A stretch of DNA of 64,000 nucleotides from Acidovorax sp. (GTDB lineage Bacteria > Pseudomonadota > Gammaproteobacteria > Burkholderiales > Burkholderiaceae_C): contig NZ_JAJTBB010000015.1 in NCBI RefSeq assembly GCF_021287135.1, positions 55,977-119,976 of the forward strand, in the 5' to 3' direction. Position 1 is the first letter of the stretch; each line of letters starts with the position of its first letter. The position numbers were made by a program, and so were the translations under genes. Below are positions 53,198-63,760 of this stretch, in pieces. The notes below the pieces were generated by a model that was not told the DNA's origin, did not search any database, and saw only the letters and a program-made list of their open reading frames with translations.

Positions 53198-55260
53198 ACA
53201 CCGACGACACCCTGCCCGCTGGCACGACCGCCGTGCCCGCCCCCCAGCCGCCCGCGGCCGGGCCGGCGGCGCCCGCGCGCGCGCAAGCGCTGCAGCCCGT
53301 GCCGGTGGAACCGTCTGCGGCGCCGGCCGACAGCGCGCCTGCCGCGGTGCCGGAAGCGCACGGCGACACGGGCGGGGATATGGGCGTGGCCGCCGAGCCT
53401 GTGGCCGCCCCGGCCACCGCGGCCGGCAAACCCGCGTGGGACCCGGAGAAGCCGTCCGCCGTGTCGGCCGCCAAGGCCGCCGCCGACTTTGTGGCCCAGA
53501 TCTTTGCGGACGTGAACGCGCCCGAGGCGCCCGCGGCCCCCGCCGCCGAAACGCCCGAGCCCGCGGCAGACGCTCCGGCCGCCGGCGACCCGCAGGCCCC
53601 GGAACCCCCGGCCGCCTCCGCTGCCGAGGTGCTGGCGCAGTTGCTGCACGGGCAGCGGGTGCTCATCCTGGGCCTGGGCGCCTCCGGCCTGGCCATGGCG
53701 CGCTGGTGCGTGCGCTGCGGCGCCGACGTCACCGTGGCGGACACGCGCGAGGCACCGCCCCAGCGCGGGGTGCTGGCGCAGGAACTGCCCCAGGTGCGCC
53801 TGGTGTGTGGCGCGTTCGACGCCCGCCTGGTCGAAGGCCAGGGGCTGGACGCGGTGTTCCGCTCGCCCGGGCTGAGCCCGGCCACGATTGCTCCTGTTGT
53901 GATAGCTGCCAGCGCTTGTGGTGTAAGCGTTGGAGGCGAATTAGACCTGTTTTCTTCGGCCCTGCATGCGCTGCGCGTGTCGCAGGGCTACACGCCCGCG
54001 GTGCTGGCCATCACCGGCACCAACGGCAAGACCACCGTGACTTCGCTCACGGGGCAGCTCATCGAACGCTCGGGCCGGCGCGTGGCCGTGGCGGGCAACA
54101 TCGGCCCGACGCTGCTGGACACGCTGGCGCAGCATGTGGATGCAGGCCTGCTGCCCGAGGCCTGGGTGCTGGAGCTGTCGAGCTTCCAGCTCGACGGCGT
54201 GCGCAACGGCGAGGGCGGCTTCGAGCCCACCGCCGCTGCGGTGCTGAACATCACGCAGGACCACTTGGACTGGCATGGCGACATGGCCGCGTATGCCGCA
54301 GCCAAGGCGCGCATCTTCGGCCAGGGTGCGCTGATGGTGCTCAATCGTGACGACGCGGAGGTGATGCGCATGCTGCCGCCGCCCGGCCGCCCGAAGGCGG
54401 CAGCGGCCCCCCTGGGGGGCAGCGCAGCACACGCAGTGGCAAGCGTGGGGGCTGCCCAGCCTGTGCCGCCGCCCGTGAAGGTCAAGCTGCAAAAGCCCCA
54501 GGTGCGCGCCCACACCACGTTCGGTCCCGACCTGCCGCAGCGCCCGGGCGACTTCGGCATCGAGGTCATCAGCGGCATGCCCTGGCTGGTGCGCGCGATG
54601 GACGGCGACGAAACCCGCAAGCGCGGCCGCAGCGACGCGGTGGAAGACCTGCACCTGCAGCGCCTGATGCCGGCCGATGCCTTGCGCATCCGTGGCCGGC
54701 ACAACGCCCTGAACGCCCTGGCCGCGCTGGCCCTGGCATCGGCCGCGGGCTGCACCCTGGCCCCGCTGCTGTACGGCCTGCGCGAGTACCGGGGCGAGCC
54801 GCACCGCGTCGAGCCGGTGGCCATCGTCCAGGGCGTGGAGTACTTTGACGACAGCAAGGGCACCAACGTGGGCGCCACCGTCGCGGCCCTCTCCGGGCTG
54901 GGGGCCGAGCGCCGCATCGTCGTCATCCTGGGCGGCGAGGGCAAGGGGCAGGACTTCACCCCGCTGGCCGCGCCCGTCGCGCGCCATGCCCGCGCGGTGG
55001 TACTGATCGGCCGGGACGCGCCACAGATCCGCGCCGCGCTAGCCGATTGCGGCGTGCCGCTGATGGATGCCACCACCTTGCCCGAGGCCGTCGGGCTGGC
55101 CGCACGGCGGGCCCATGCGGGAGACGCCGTGCTCCTGTCGCCCGCCTGTGCGAGCCTCGACATGTTCCGCGACTACGCTCACCGCGCCCAGGTGTTCTGC
55201 GACGCCGTGCGCGAACTGGCCGACGAGGCCGGTGTGCCCGCGCAAGGAGGAATGGCATGA
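53194..55260 (+). CDS. murD: UDP-MurNAc-L-alanine:D-glutamate ligase with long N-terminal extension and internal insertions
   Basis: The frame encodes 688 residues, against about 440 in E. coli. The Mur ligase core starts near residue 150 ([19 protein letters not shown]), with the ATP loop GTNGKTT at 275-281 and [11 protein letters not shown] near 551. The first 149 residues are Pro/Ala-rich with one island, [20 protein letters not shown]. The start at 53194 overlaps the mraY stop (ATGA); a later start is possible but no better signal is seen. Residues about 232-253 derive from an interspersed repeat. Residues 395-424 are a 90-bp insertion flanked by a 12-bp duplication. Confidence 0.93.
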   Translation: MNTDDTLPAGTTAVPAPQPPAAGPAAPARAQALQPVPVEPSAAPADSAPAAVPEAHGDTGGDMGVAAEPVAAPATAAGKPAWDPEKPSAVSAAKAAADFVAQIFADVNAPEAPAAPAAETPEPAADAPAAGDPQAPEPPAASAAEVLAQLLHGQRVLILGLGASGLAMARWCVRCGADVTVADTREAPPQRGVLAQELPQVRLVCGAFDARLVEGQGLDAVFRSPGLSPATIAPVVIAASACGVSVGGELDLFSSALHALRVSQGYTPAVLAITGTNGKTTVTSLTGQLIERSGRRVAVAGNIGPTLLDTLAQHVDAGLLPEAWVLELSSFQLDGVRNGEGGFEPTAAAVLNITQDHLDWHGDMAAYAAAKARIFGQGALMVLNRDDAEVMRMLPPPGRPKAAAAPLGGSAAHAVASVGAAQPVPPPVKVKLQKPQVRAHTTFGPDLPQRPGDFGIEVISGMPWLVRAMDGDETRKRGRSDAVEDLHLQRLMPADALRIRGRHNALNALAALALASAAGCTLAPLLYGLREYRGEPHRVEPVAIVQGVEYFDDSKGTNVGATVAALSGLGAERRIVVILGGEGKGQDFTPLAAPVARHARAVVLIGRDAPQIRAALADCGVPLMDATTLPEAVGLAARRAHAGDAVLLSPACASLDMFRDYAHRAQVFCDAVRELADEAGVPAQGGMA
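53889..53955 (+). repeat. Interspersed repeat inside murD, first copy
   Basis: CCTGTTGTGATAGCTGCCAG, CGCTTGTGGTGTAAGCGTTG, then GAGGCGAATTAGACC is a GATAGCTGCTTGCGC-family copy. It is read in frame as [19 protein letters not shown], ending exactly in the conserved MurD motif GELDLF. ATA, TTA and GTA codons mark it against the flanking DNA. Confidence 0.75.
54374..54475 (+). repeat. C-rich repeat inserted in frame in murD, with a 12-bp flanking duplication (fourth copy)
   Basis: TGCCGCCGCCCG occurs at 54374-54385 and at 54464-54475, exactly 90 bp apart. Between them lie GCCGCCCGAAGGCGGC and CCCCCCTGGGGGG, typical of the C-rich family. Removing 90 bp (30 codons) would restore an uninterrupted [12 protein letters not shown] sequence. 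The structure is that of a transposed element with a target duplication. Confidence 0.78.
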
Positions 55261-56525
55261 ACGTGTCCGCCAGCGCCTTCCTGCAGCGCCTGACCGGCTG
55301 GTTCGGCGGGGCGGCCCCCCAGGCCGTGGACGTGCTGCCCGTGCGCGTGGGCGGCACCGAATACCGCCAGTCGTCCAGCACCCCGGCCAGCGTGCTGGGG
55401 TTTGACCAGGCCCTGTTGTGGGTCGTGGTGGCGCTGCTGGCCTGGGGCACGGTGATGGTGTATTCGGCTTCCATTGCGATGCCGGACAACCCGCGCTTTG
55501 CCAACTATGCCGCCACGCACTTCCTCACGCGCCACGTGATGTACCTGGTGGTGGGGTTTGTCGGCGCGCTGCTGGCCTTCCAGATTCCCATGGCCCTGTG
55601 GGAACGCATGGCGCCCTGGCTGTTCGTGGCGGCGCTGGTCATGCTGATCGCGGTGCTCATCCCGGGTGTGGGCAAGGTGGTCAATGGCGCGCGCCGCTGG
55701 CTGTCGGTCGGCCCGGTGGGTTTTCAGCCGTCCGAGGTGGCCAAGCTGGCCGTTCTCATCTATGCCGCCGACTACATGGTGCGCAAGATGGAGGTGAAGG
55801 AGCGCTTCTTCCGCGCCGTGCTGCCCATGGGGGCGGCCGTGGCCATCGTGGGCGTCCTGCTGCTGGCCGAACCCGACATGGGCGCCTTCATGGTGGTGGC
55901 CGTGATCGCCATGGGCATCCTGTTCCTGGGCGGGGTGAATGCCCGCATGTTCTTCCTGATCGCCGGGGTGCTGGTGGCGGCCTTCGGCGTCATGATCGCC
56001 AGCTCGCCCTGGCGGCGCGAGCGCGTGTTCGCCTACCTGGACCCGTTCAGCGAAGCGCATGCGCTGGGCAAGGGGTACCAGCTCTCGCACTCCCTGATTG
56101 CGATTGGTCGTGGAGAGATCTTTGGCGTGGGGCTGGGCGGCAGCGTCGAAAAGCTGCACTGGCTGCCCGAGGCCCACACCGACTTCCTGCTGGCCGTTAT
56201 TGGCGAGGAGTTCGGTCTCGTCGGCGTGCTCACGCTCATCGTGCTGTTCCTGTGGATGACCCGCCGCATCATGCACATCGGCCGCCAGGCCATTGCGCTG
56301 GACCGCGTGTTCTCGGGACTGGTGGCCCAGGGCGTGGCCATCTGGGTCGGTTTCCAGGCCTTCATCAACATGGGCGTGAACCTGGGCGCGCTGCCCACCA
56401 AGGGGCTCACGCTGCCGCTGATGAGCTTTGGCGGGTCGGCGATTCTGATGAATCTGGTGGCCCTGGCCGTGGTCTTGCGCGTGGACTATGAAAACAAACT
56501 CCTCATGCGCGGAGGCCGCGTATGA
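55257..56525 (+). CDS. ftsW: Septal peptidoglycan glycosyltransferase FtsW
   Basis: A 422-residue SEDS-family protein that polymerises septal glycan strands with FtsI. About ten membrane helices, the catalytic-Asp region ([13 protein letters not shown]) and the C-terminal [17 protein letters not shown] motif are clear. It starts on the murD stop. A non-conserved hydrophilic N-terminus of about 55 residues precedes the first helix. Its last codons lie in a 23-bp hairpin arm and a 21-bp duplication. Confidence 0.95.
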   Translation: MNVSASAFLQRLTGWFGGAAPQAVDVLPVRVGGTEYRQSSSTPASVLGFDQALLWVVVALLAWGTVMVYSASIAMPDNPRFANYAATHFLTRHVMYLVVGFVGALLAFQIPMALWERMAPWLFVAALVMLIAVLIPGVGKVVNGARRWLSVGPVGFQPSEVAKLAVLIYAADYMVRKMEVKERFFRAVLPMGAAVAIVGVLLLAEPDMGAFMVVAVIAMGILFLGGVNARMFFLIAGVLVAAFGVMIASSPWRRERVFAYLDPFSEAHALGKGYQLSHSLIAIGRGEIFGVGLGGSVEKLHWLPEAHTDFLLAVIGEEFGLVGVLTLIVLFLWMTRRIMHIGRQAIALDRVFSGLVAQGVAIWVGFQAFINMGVNLGALPTKGLTLPLMSFGGSAILMNLVALAVVLRVDYENKLLMRGGRV

Positions 56526-56607
56526 GGAGTTGTTTCACCAAAACAAGCTGCAGCAGCGTGCAACGCTGCCGAATGCGCAGCATTCGATGCGCGGAGGCCG
56601 CGTATGA
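56482..56607 (+). repeat. Three-hairpin cluster and 21-bp duplication at the ftsW-murG junction
   Basis: ATGCGCGGAGGCCGCGTATG plus A occurs at 56505-56525 (ftsW end) and 56587-56607 (murG start), 82 bp apart. The first copy is the centre of a hairpin in which AACTCCTCAT pairs with ATGAGGAGTT and the stem reaches about 23 bp. Two more perfect hairpins with GCA loops follow: GCAGCGT/ACGCTGC at 56553-56569 and CGAATGC/GCATTCG at 56570-56586. Confidence 0.85.
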
Positions 56608-57671
56608 CGCAGAAAACCGCTTTGATCATGGCAGGCGGCACTGGCGGCCACATCTTTCCGGGCCTTGCCGTGGCCGAAGAGCTGCGCACGCGCGGCTGGC
56701 GCGTGCACTGGCTGGGCTCGCCCGGCAGCATGGAGTCGCGCATCGTTCCGCAGCACGGCTTTGCGCTGGAGCTGATCGATTTTTCGGGCGTGCGCGGCAA
56801 GGGCCTGGCCACACTTGCGCTGCTGCCGCTGCGCCTGCTGCGGGCCTTCTGGCAAGCCCTGCAAGTGGTGCGGCGCGTGAAGCCCGACGTGGTGGTGGGC
56901 CTGGGCGGCTACATCACCTTCCCCGGCGGCATGATGGGCGTGCTGGCCGGCAAGCCGCTGGTGCTGCATGAGCAGAACTCGGTGGCCGGCATGGCCAACA
57001 AGGTGCTGGCCGGCGTGGCCGACCGCGTGTTCACGGCGTTCCCCAACGTGTTCAAGCAGGGCCAGTGGGTGGGCAACCCGCTGCGTGCCGCGTTCACCCG
57101 GCAGCCCGGCCCGGTCGAGCGGTTTGCCGGCCGCAGCGGCCCGCTGCGCCTGCTGGTGGTGGGCGGCAGCCTGGGCGCGCGGGCGCTCAACGAGATCGTT
57201 CCGCAGGCGCTGGCGCTGATGCCTGCCGAGCAGCGCCCCGTGGTGCTGCACCAGAGCGGCGCCACGCAGATCGATGCCCTGCGCGCCAACTACGCCGCCG
57301 CAGGCGTGGCGGCCGAGTGCACGCCGTTCATCGAGGACACCGCCAGCGCCTTTGCCGATGCCGACGTCATCGTCTGCCGCGCCGGCGCCAGCACCGTGAC
57401 CGAGATTGCCGCCGTAGGGGCTGCCGCACTGTTCGTGCCCTTCCCGTCGGCGGTGGACGACCACCAGACCGCGAACGCCCGCTTCCTGGTGGACGCCGGT
57501 GGCGGCTGGCTGGTGCAGCAGCGCGACCTGACGCCCGAGGGGCTGTCGCAAATGCTATTGAAATTGGAGCGCCCCGCGCTGGTAGATATTGCGCTGAAGG
57601 CCAAAAACATGCAAAAAATCAACGCCACCCGTGAGGTGGTGACCGCCTGCGAGGAGTTGGCGCAACCATGA
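56604..57671 (+). CDS. murG: UDP-GlcNAc:lipid I N-acetylglucosaminyltransferase MurG
   Basis: A 355-residue GT-B glycosyltransferase at the inner face of the membrane that makes lipid II. The Gly-rich loop [29 protein letters not shown], the second loop [12 protein letters not shown], and [12 protein letters not shown] are present. Residues about 316-335 ([20 protein letters not shown]) use AT-rich codons and may derive from a repeat. The stop overlaps the murC start. Confidence 0.95.
   Translation: MTQKTALIMAGGTGGHIFPGLAVAEELRTRGWRVHWLGSPGSMESRIVPQHGFALELIDFSGVRGKGLATLALLPLRLLRAFWQALQVVRRVKPDVVVGLGGYITFPGGMMGVLAGKPLVLHEQNSVAGMANKVLAGVADRVFTAFPNVFKQGQWVGNPLRAAFTRQPGPVERFAGRSGPLRLLVVGGSLGARALNEIVPQALALMPAEQRPVVLHQSGATQIDALRANYAAAGVAAECTPFIEDTASAFADADVIVCRAGASTVTEIAAVGAAALFVPFPSAVDDHQTANARFLVDAGGGWLVQQRDLTPEGLSQMLLKLERPALVDIALKAKNMQKINATREVVTACEELAQP
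57549..57612 (+). repeat. Possible degenerate interspersed repeat inside murG
   Basis: ATGCTATTGAAATTGGAGCG, then GCGCTGGTAGATATTGCGCT and GAAGGCC, resembles the left-end variant and right arm of the GATAGCTGCTTGCGC family but lacks a clean core. The local AT-rich codon use supports an insertion. The call is tentative. Confidence 0.35.
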
Positions 57672-59101
57672 AACATGCGATCAGGCACATCCACTTCGTC
57701 GGCCTCGGCGGCGCGGGCATGAGCGGCATCGCGGAGGTGCTCTTCAACCTGGGCTACCGCATCTCGGGTTCTGACCTGGCCGACAGCGCCACGCTGCGCC
57801 GCCTGCAGGGCCTGGGCATCAAGACCTGCCTGGGGCACGCCGCGGCGCACATCGAAGGCGCGGACGCGGTAGTCACCTCCACGGCGGTGACGGCCGACAA
57901 CCCCGAGGTCCTGGCCGCGCGCGAGAAGAAGATTCCCGTGGTGCCGCGGGCACTGATGCTGGCCGAGCTGATGCGCCTCAAGCGCGGCATCGCCATTGCC
58001 GGCACCCATGGCAAGACCACCACCACCAGCCTGGTCACCAGCGTGCTGGCTGAGGCCGGGCTGGACCCGACCTTCGTCATCGGCGGCAGGCTCAACAGCG
58101 CCGGTGCCAATGCCAAGCTCGGCAGTGGCGAGTACATCGTCGTCGAGGCGGACGAGTCCGATGCGTCGTTCCTGAACCTGCTGCCCGTGATGGCCGTGGT
58201 CACCAACATCGATGCGGACCACATGGACACCTACGGGCACGATTTCGGCCGCCTCAAGGGCGCGTTCGTGGACTTCCTGCACCGCATGCCGTTCTACGGC
58301 ACGGCCATCCTCTGCGTGGACAGTCCCGCGGTGCGCGACATCCTGCAAAGCGTGACCTGCCCGGTCACGAGCTACGGCTTTGCCGAAGACGCGCAGGTGC
58401 GGGCCATCAACGTGCGCGCCGTGGGCGGGCAGATGCACTTCACGGTGCAGCGGCGCAACGGCGTCACGCTGCCCGACCTGGACATCGTGCTCAACCTGGC
58501 TGGCGAGCACAACGTGCTCAACGCGCTGTCCGCCATCGCCGTGGCGGTGGAGCTGAGCATCCCCGACGACGCCGTGCAGCGCGCCCTGGCGGGCTTCAAG
58601 GGGGTGGGCCGGCGCTTCCAGCGCTATGGCGACTTGCCCGCGCGGGACGGCGGCACTTTCACCGTGATCGACGACTACGGCCACCACCCGGTGGAAATGG
58701 CGGCCACGCTGGCCGCGGCGCGCGGCGCCTTCCCCGGGCGGCGGCTGGTGCTGGCCTTCCAGCCGCACCGCTACAGCCGCACGCGCGACTGTTTCGAGGA
58801 TTTCGTGAAGGTCATCGGGCAGGCCGACGCCGTGCTGCTCACCGAGGTGTATGCCGCCGGCGAAGCCCCGGTGGTCGCCGCGGACGGGCGCTCGCTGGCG
58901 CGCGCCTTGCGCGTGGCAGGCCGGGTGGAACCCGTGTTCGTGGACGACGTGGCCGACCTGCCGCAGGCCATCGCGGCGAATGCGCGCGGCGGGGATGTGG
59001 TGATGTGCATGGGTGCCGGCTCCATCGGCGCCGTGCCCGGAAAGGTCGTCGATTTGCTACAAAATAATGAGCTTCATGCGCTGGAAGGAAGCGCGCCATG
59101 A
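57668..59101 (+). CDS. murC: UDP-MurNAc:L-alanine ligase
   Basis: A 477-residue Mur ligase that adds the first amino acid of the stem peptide. The N-terminal [17 protein letters not shown], the ATP loop [12 protein letters not shown] and DDYGHHPVE are intact. The C-terminus ([17 protein letters not shown]) is encoded by what looks like the left half of an interspersed repeat. The stop overlaps the ddl start (ATGA). Confidence 0.95.
   Translation: MKHAIRHIHFVGLGGAGMSGIAEVLFNLGYRISGSDLADSATLRRLQGLGIKTCLGHAAAHIEGADAVVTSTAVTADNPEVLAAREKKIPVVPRALMLAELMRLKRGIAIAGTHGKTTTTSLVTSVLAEAGLDPTFVIGGRLNSAGANAKLGSGEYIVVEADESDASFLNLLPVMAVVTNIDADHMDTYGHDFGRLKGAFVDFLHRMPFYGTAILCVDSPAVRDILQSVTCPVTSYGFAEDAQVRAINVRAVGGQMHFTVQRRNGVTLPDLDIVLNLAGEHNVLNALSAIAVAVELSIPDDAVQRALAGFKGVGRRFQRYGDLPARDGGTFTVIDDYGHHPVEMAATLAAARGAFPGRRLVLAFQPHRYSRTRDCFEDFVKVIGQADAVLLTEVYAAGEAPVVAADGRSLARALRVAGRVEPVFVDDVADLPQAIAANARGGDVVMCMGAGSIGAVPGKVVDLLQNNELHALEGSAP
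59049..59090 (+). repeat. Probable partial interspersed repeat at the 3' end of murC
   Basis: TTTGCTACAAAATAATGAGC followed by TTCATGCGCTGGAAGG matches the left-end variant also found inside the NUDIX-MBL gene (CTACAAAATAATGAGC, identical over 16 bases). It supplies the last codons of murC. Confidence 0.55.
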
Positions 59102-60108
59102 CATCCTCTCAATCCCAATCCGCCATTGATGTGAAGTCGCTGGGCAAGGTCGCTGTCCTGATGGGCGGCACCTCGGCCGAGCGCGAGGTCTCGCTGATGT
59201 CCGGCACCGGTGTGCTGCAGGCCTTGCGGTCACAGGGGGTCGATGCCCACGCCTTCGACCCCGCCCACCAGAGCCTGGGCGATCTCAAGCGCGACGGCTA
59301 TGCCCGCTGCTTCATCGCGCTGCACGGCCGCCACGGCGAGGACGGCACGGTGCAGGGTGCCCTGGAACTGCTGGGCATCCCCTACACGGGGCCGGGCGTG
59401 ATGGCTTCGGCCATCGCCATGGACAAGGTGATGACCAAGCGCGTGTGGAGCGCCGAGGGCCTGCCCACGCCGCGCTACGTGTGGCTGGCACCCGACCGCC
59501 AGCAGCGCGAGGTGGTGCGCACGGTGCCGGACGAACTGGGCCTGCCCTTGATCGTGAAGCCGCCGCGTGAAGGCTCGTCCATTGGCGTGACCAAGGTGCG
59601 CGGCTATTCCGACATGCAGGAGGCGGTGGTCCTGTCGGCGCGCTACGACCCCGACGTGCTGTGCGAAGAGTTCATCGAGGGCGAGGAGGTGACCTGCCCC
59701 GTGCTGGGCGAAGGCGCGGGGGCGCGGGCGCTGCCGGTGATCCGCATCGTGGCGCCGGATGGTGCCTACGACTACCAGAACAAATACTTCACCGACGACG
59801 TGAAGTACCAGTGCCCGAGCGGGCTGCCCGAGGCCGAGGAGCGCGAGATCCAGCGCATCGTGCTCGCGGCCTACCGCGCCCTGGGCTGCCGCGGATGGGG
59901 CCGTGCCGACCTGATGATCCGCGCGAGCGACCGCAAGCCCTTCCTGCTGGAGATGAACACCTCGCCCGGCATGACCGGACATTCGCTGGTGCCCATGTCT
60001 GCACGGGCCAGCGGCATCAGCTATGAAGCGCTGTGCCTGCGCATCCTGGCGGCCGCGACGCTGGACACGCCCGCGGGTGCGGTGCAACAAGGAGCGGCGC
60101 AGCCATGA
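59098..60108 (+). CDS. ddl: D-alanine--D-alanine ligase
   Basis: A 336-residue ATP-grasp ligase that makes the D-Ala-D-Ala dipeptide used by MurF. The conserved [45 protein letters not shown] and [16 protein letters not shown] motifs are present. It lies between murC and ftsQ with 4-bp overlaps on both sides, the position of ddlB in E. coli. Confidence 0.95.
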   Translation: MTSSQSQSAIDVKSLGKVAVLMGGTSAEREVSLMSGTGVLQALRSQGVDAHAFDPAHQSLGDLKRDGYARCFIALHGRHGEDGTVQGALELLGIPYTGPGVMASAIAMDKVMTKRVWSAEGLPTPRYVWLAPDRQQREVVRTVPDELGLPLIVKPPREGSSIGVTKVRGYSDMQEAVVLSARYDPDVLCEEFIEGEEVTCPVLGEGAGARALPVIRIVAPDGAYDYQNKYFTDDVKYQCPSGLPEAEEREIQRIVLAAYRALGCRGWGRADLMIRASDRKPFLLEMNTSPGMTGHSLVPMSARASGISYEALCLRILAAATLDTPAGAVQQGAAQP

Positions 60109-60926
60109 CCTCCACGCTGCCGGCGCCCCTGGACGTCAAGCTCATGAACCTGACCGCCTCGGTCCTGTTCTCGGGCTGCGTCCTGCTCGTGCTGGCGGCG
60201 GGGGTGTGGTGGGTGATGCGCTACCCGGGCTTTGCCATCGCGCGGATCGTGGTGCAGGGGGAACTGGTGCACAACAACGCGGTGACGCTGCGGGCCAACG
60301 TGGCGCCCCACCTGGCGGGCAATTTTTTCACCGTCGACCTGCAGGCGGCCCGCAAGGCCTTCGAGCAGGTGCCGTGGGTGCGCCGCGCGCAGGTGCGGCG
60401 CGTGTACCCGGGCAGCCTGCGCGTGGAACTGCAGGAACACGACGCGGTGGCGTACTGGGGGCCGGAATCCGGCTCGGCCATGGTCAACAGCGAGGGCGAG
60501 GTCTTCGAGGCCAACGTGGGCGACGTGGAGCAGGAAGGGCTGCCGCGCCTGCAGGGCCCCGCCGGCAAATCGGCCGAGGTGCTGCAGATGTACGGGCTGC
60601 TGCAGCCGGTCTTCGAGCCGCTGGGCGCGGAGCTGGACGAGCTGGAGCTGACCGGCCGTGGCGGCTGGCGCGTGCGCCTGGACAGCGATGCCGTGATCGA
60701 GCTGGGCGGCGGCACGCCGCAGGAAGTGGTGCAGCGCACCCAGCGGTTTACCCGCACGCTGTCCCAGGTGGCGGCGCAGTACGGGCGGCGCGTGGATGCC
60801 CTGGAATCGGCCGACCTGCGCCACAGCGGCGGGTATGCGCTGCGCCTGCGGGGCGTGGCCACGGTGATCCCGGATGCCGCCGGAGCGGTTGCGGGCGCCA
60901 CAGGCGGCGTGCGCCGGCGCAGGTGA
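60105..60926 (+). CDS. ftsQ: Cell division protein FtsQ
   Basis: A 273-residue bitopic divisome protein. A membrane segment at about 16-37 is followed by a POTRA domain ([38 protein letters not shown]) and the beta domain. It starts on the ddl stop. The 102 bp before ftsA contain no recognised gene. Confidence 0.93.
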   Translation: MTSTLPAPLDVKLMNLTASVLFSGCVLLVLAAGVWWVMRYPGFAIARIVVQGELVHNNAVTLRANVAPHLAGNFFTVDLQAARKAFEQVPWVRRAQVRRVYPGSLRVELQEHDAVAYWGPESGSAMVNSEGEVFEANVGDVEQEGLPRLQGPAGKSAEVLQMYGLLQPVFEPLGAELDELELTGRGGWRVRLDSDAVIELGGGTPQEVVQRTQRFTRTLSQVAAQYGRRVDALESADLRHSGGYALRLRGVATVIPDAAGAVAGATGGVRRRR

Positions 60927-61028
60927 TGGCCATGAAGCACCACCGGCAGGCAAGGACAAGGATGGCGTGGGAAGGAAAGCGGGCCGCGGCGCGGCGGCGC
61001 GTTGGAACAGAAAAGGGCAGAGGCTGAT

Positions 61029-62258
61029 ATGGCAAGAGAGTACAAAGACGTGGTGGTAGGGCTGGACATCGGCACGGCCAAGGTCATGGCCGTGGTGGCC
61101 GAGGTGCTGCCCGGCGGCGAGCTCAAGCTGGCCGGCCTGGGCGTGGCCCCGAGCAACGGCCTCAAGCGCGGCGTGGTGGTGAACATCGACGCCACCGTGC
61201 AGAGCATCCAGCAGGCCTTGAAAGAAGCCGAGCTGATGGCCGACTGCAAGATCCAGCGCGTGTACACCGGCATCACCGGCAGCCACATCCGCGGCCTCAA
61301 TTCGAGCGGCATGGTGGCCGTGAAGGACAAGGAGGTCACGTCCGCCGACGTGGCCCGCGTGGTGGAGACGGCCAAGGCCATCAACATCAGCAGCGACCAG
61401 CGCCTGTTGCTGGTGGAGCCGCAGGAATTCGTGATCGACGGGCAGGACGTGAAGGAGCCCATCGGCATGAGCGGCATCCGCCTGGAGGCCAAGATCCACA
61501 TCGTGACCGGTGCGCAGAGCGCGGCCGAGAACATCATCAAGTGCGTGCGCCGCTGCGGCCTGGAGGTCGAGCAGCTCATGCTCAACCCGCTGGCCAGCAG
61601 CCAGGCCGTGCTGACCGACGACGAGCGCGAGCTGGGCGTGGTGGTGGTGGACATCGGCGCGGGCACGACCGACGTGGCGATCTTCACCGGCGGCGCGATC
61701 CGCCACACGGCGGTGATCCCGATCGCGGGCGACCTCATCACCAGCGACATTGCCATGGCGCTGCGCACGCCCACGAAAGACGCCGAAGACATCAAGGTGG
61801 AAAGCGGCTATGCCAAGCAGCTGCTGGCCGACCCCGAGGCGCAGGTGGAAGTGCCCGGCCTGGGCGACCGCAGCCCCCGCATGCTCAGCAAGCAGGCGCT
61901 GGCCGGCGTGATCGAGCCGCGGGTGGAAGAGATCTTCTCGCTGGTGCAGCAGGTGGTGCGCGAGTCCGGCTACGAAGAAGTGCTGTCCTCGGGCATCGTG
62001 CTCACAGGCGGCAGCTCGGTGATGCCCGGGATGATCGAGCTGGGCGAGGACATCTTCCTCAAGCCCGTGCGGCGCGGCATTCCCAAGTATTCCAGCGCCT
62101 TGTCCGACATGGTGGCCCAGCCCCGTGCGGCCACGGTGATGGGCTTGCTCGAAGAGGCCCGGCTGGCGCGCCTGCGGGGCTTCAAGGTAGCGCAAAAGAG
62201 CGGCTCGGTGAAAACCGCTTTCGGCCGGTTCAAGGACTTCATCGTGGGGAACTTCTAG
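61029..62258 (+). CDS. ftsA: Cell division protein FtsA
   Basis: A 409-residue actin-like ATPase that tethers FtsZ to the membrane. VVGLDIGTAKVMAVVAE near the start, VVDIGAGTTDVAIFTGG, VLTGGSSVMPGM, and a C-terminal amphipathic helix (FGRFKDFIVGNF) are all present. The ATG at 61029 has AGAGG upstream. An in-frame ATG at 61002 would add nine residues. Confidence 0.96.
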   Translation: MAREYKDVVVGLDIGTAKVMAVVAEVLPGGELKLAGLGVAPSNGLKRGVVVNIDATVQSIQQALKEAELMADCKIQRVYTGITGSHIRGLNSSGMVAVKDKEVTSADVARVVETAKAINISSDQRLLLVEPQEFVIDGQDVKEPIGMSGIRLEAKIHIVTGAQSAAENIIKCVRRCGLEVEQLMLNPLASSQAVLTDDERELGVVVVDIGAGTTDVAIFTGGAIRHTAVIPIAGDLITSDIAMALRTPTKDAEDIKVESGYAKQLLADPEAQVEVPGLGDRSPRMLSKQALAGVIEPRVEEIFSLVQQVVRESGYEEVLSSGIVLTGGSSVMPGMIELGEDIFLKPVRRGIPKYSSALSDMVAQPRAATVMGLLEEARLARLRGFKVAQKSGSVKTAFGRFKDFIVGNF

Positions 62259-62412
62259 CCATGAAACACCCCTTGTGGCTTGCCCGCGGCAGCCCCCACC
62301 GCATGGCGCGGCGACGATGGCGATGTACCGGACCACCGCCGCCCGTCCCGGACCAGCGAAACCCGCAAATGCAAACGAATTTGGTTTTAGTAAAAGTTAC
62401 AGGAGCTCCAAG

Positions 62413-63645
62413 ATGACCATCGAAATGATCGAAGCCGAAGAATTCAACCAGGGCACCCAGATCAAGGTGATCGGCGTTGGCGGCGGCGGCGGCAACGCCG
62501 TTGAACACATGATCGCGCGCAACGTGCAGGGCGTGGAGTTCGTGAGCGCCAACACCGATGCGCAGGCGCTGACCCGCACGTCGGCCCATCGCGTGATCCA
62601 GCTGGGCGGCAGCGGCCTGGGCGCCGGCGGCAAGCCCGAAAAGGCGCGTGACGCAGCCGAGGCGGCCGTGGACGACATCCGCGACGCCATCCAGGGCGCG
62701 CACATGCTGTTCATCACGGCCGGCATGGGCGGCGGCACGGGCACGGGCGCTGCGCCGGTGATCGCGCGCGTGGCCAAGGAAATGGGCATCCTGACCGTGG
62801 GCGTGGTCACCAAGCCTTTCGACTGGGAGGGCGGGCGCCGCATGAAGAATGCCGACGAGGGCCTGGCCGAGCTGGAAGCCAACGTCGACTCGCTGATCGT
62901 CGTGCTCAACGAGAAGCTGCTGGACGTGCTGGGCGACGACATCACCCAGGACGAAGCCTTTGCCCATGCCAACGACGTGCTCAAGAACGCCGTGGGCGGC
63001 ATTGCCGAAATCATCAACGAGTACGGCCAGGTGAACGTCGACTTCGAAGACGTGCGCACGGTGATGGGTGAGCCCGGCAAGGCCATGATGGGCACGGCCA
63101 CCGCCAGCGGCCCGGACCGCGCACGCATCGCCGCCGAGCAGGCCATTGCCTGCCCCCTGCTGGAAGGCATCGACCTGTCGGGCGCCAAGGGCGTGCTGGT
63201 GCTGGTCACGGCCAGCAAGGGCAGCCTCAAGCTGTCCGAGTCGCGCCAGGCCATGAACACCATCAACGCCTACGCGTCGACCGATGCGCATGTGATCTTC
63301 GGTGCCGCTTATGACGAAAGCCTGGGCGACGAGATCCGCGTGACGGTGGTGGCCACGGGCCTGTCGCGCGCCAACGCGCGCCGCCAGCCGATTTCGGTGG
63401 TGCAGGGTGGCCTGCGCACCGGCACCGACAACATGGCCTACCAGATCCCGGTGGCGGGTGTGGGCGCGGCAGCCGGGGTGCAGGGCGGCCACGCCGGCGG
63501 CGCACAGGCCGACTACGGCAGCATGTCGGTGCCCAGCGTCTGGCGCACCAACCGCACGCAGGCCGCAGCCCGCGTGGACGCCCTGTCGTCCGGCGGCATG
63601 GACGACCTGGAGATCCCGGCCTTCCTGCGCAAGCAGGCGGACTGA
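62413..63645 (+). CDS. ftsZ: Cell division protein FtsZ
   Basis: A 410-residue tubulin-like GTPase that forms the Z ring. The T4 loop region GMGGGTGTGAAPVIA is exact, the T7-loop residues NVDFEDVRTVM are present, and the C-terminal peptide DDLEIPAFLRKQ binds FtsA/ZipA. The ATG at 62413 has AGGAG 7 bases upstream, so the frame open from 62275 is not used. The 154-bp leader after ftsA ends in an AT-rich stretch (62370-62400) that may hold a separate ftsZ promoter. Confidence 0.97.
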   Translation: MTIEMIEAEEFNQGTQIKVIGVGGGGGNAVEHMIARNVQGVEFVSANTDAQALTRTSAHRVIQLGGSGLGAGGKPEKARDAAEAAVDDIRDAIQGAHMLFITAGMGGGTGTGAAPVIARVAKEMGILTVGVVTKPFDWEGGRRMKNADEGLAELEANVDSLIVVLNEKLLDVLGDDITQDEAFAHANDVLKNAVGGIAEIINEYGQVNVDFEDVRTVMGEPGKAMMGTATASGPDRARIAAEQAIACPLLEGIDLSGAKGVLVLVTASKGSLKLSESRQAMNTINAYASTDAHVIFGAAYDESLGDEIRVTVVATGLSRANARRQPISVVQGGLRTGTDNMAYQIPVAGVGAAAGVQGGHAGGAQADYGSMSVPSVWRTNRTQAAARVDALSSGGMDDLEIPAFLRKQAD

Positions 63646-63760
63646 AGAGGCGGGGGCGGCGCGCACGCTGCCGCACCGGCCCTGCCGGCGCCGTGCCCAC
63701 GGCCCGGCGGGCACCGGACGCCGAGCGCCGGACGCTTCATTTCTCCGCGATCCCAAAGCA

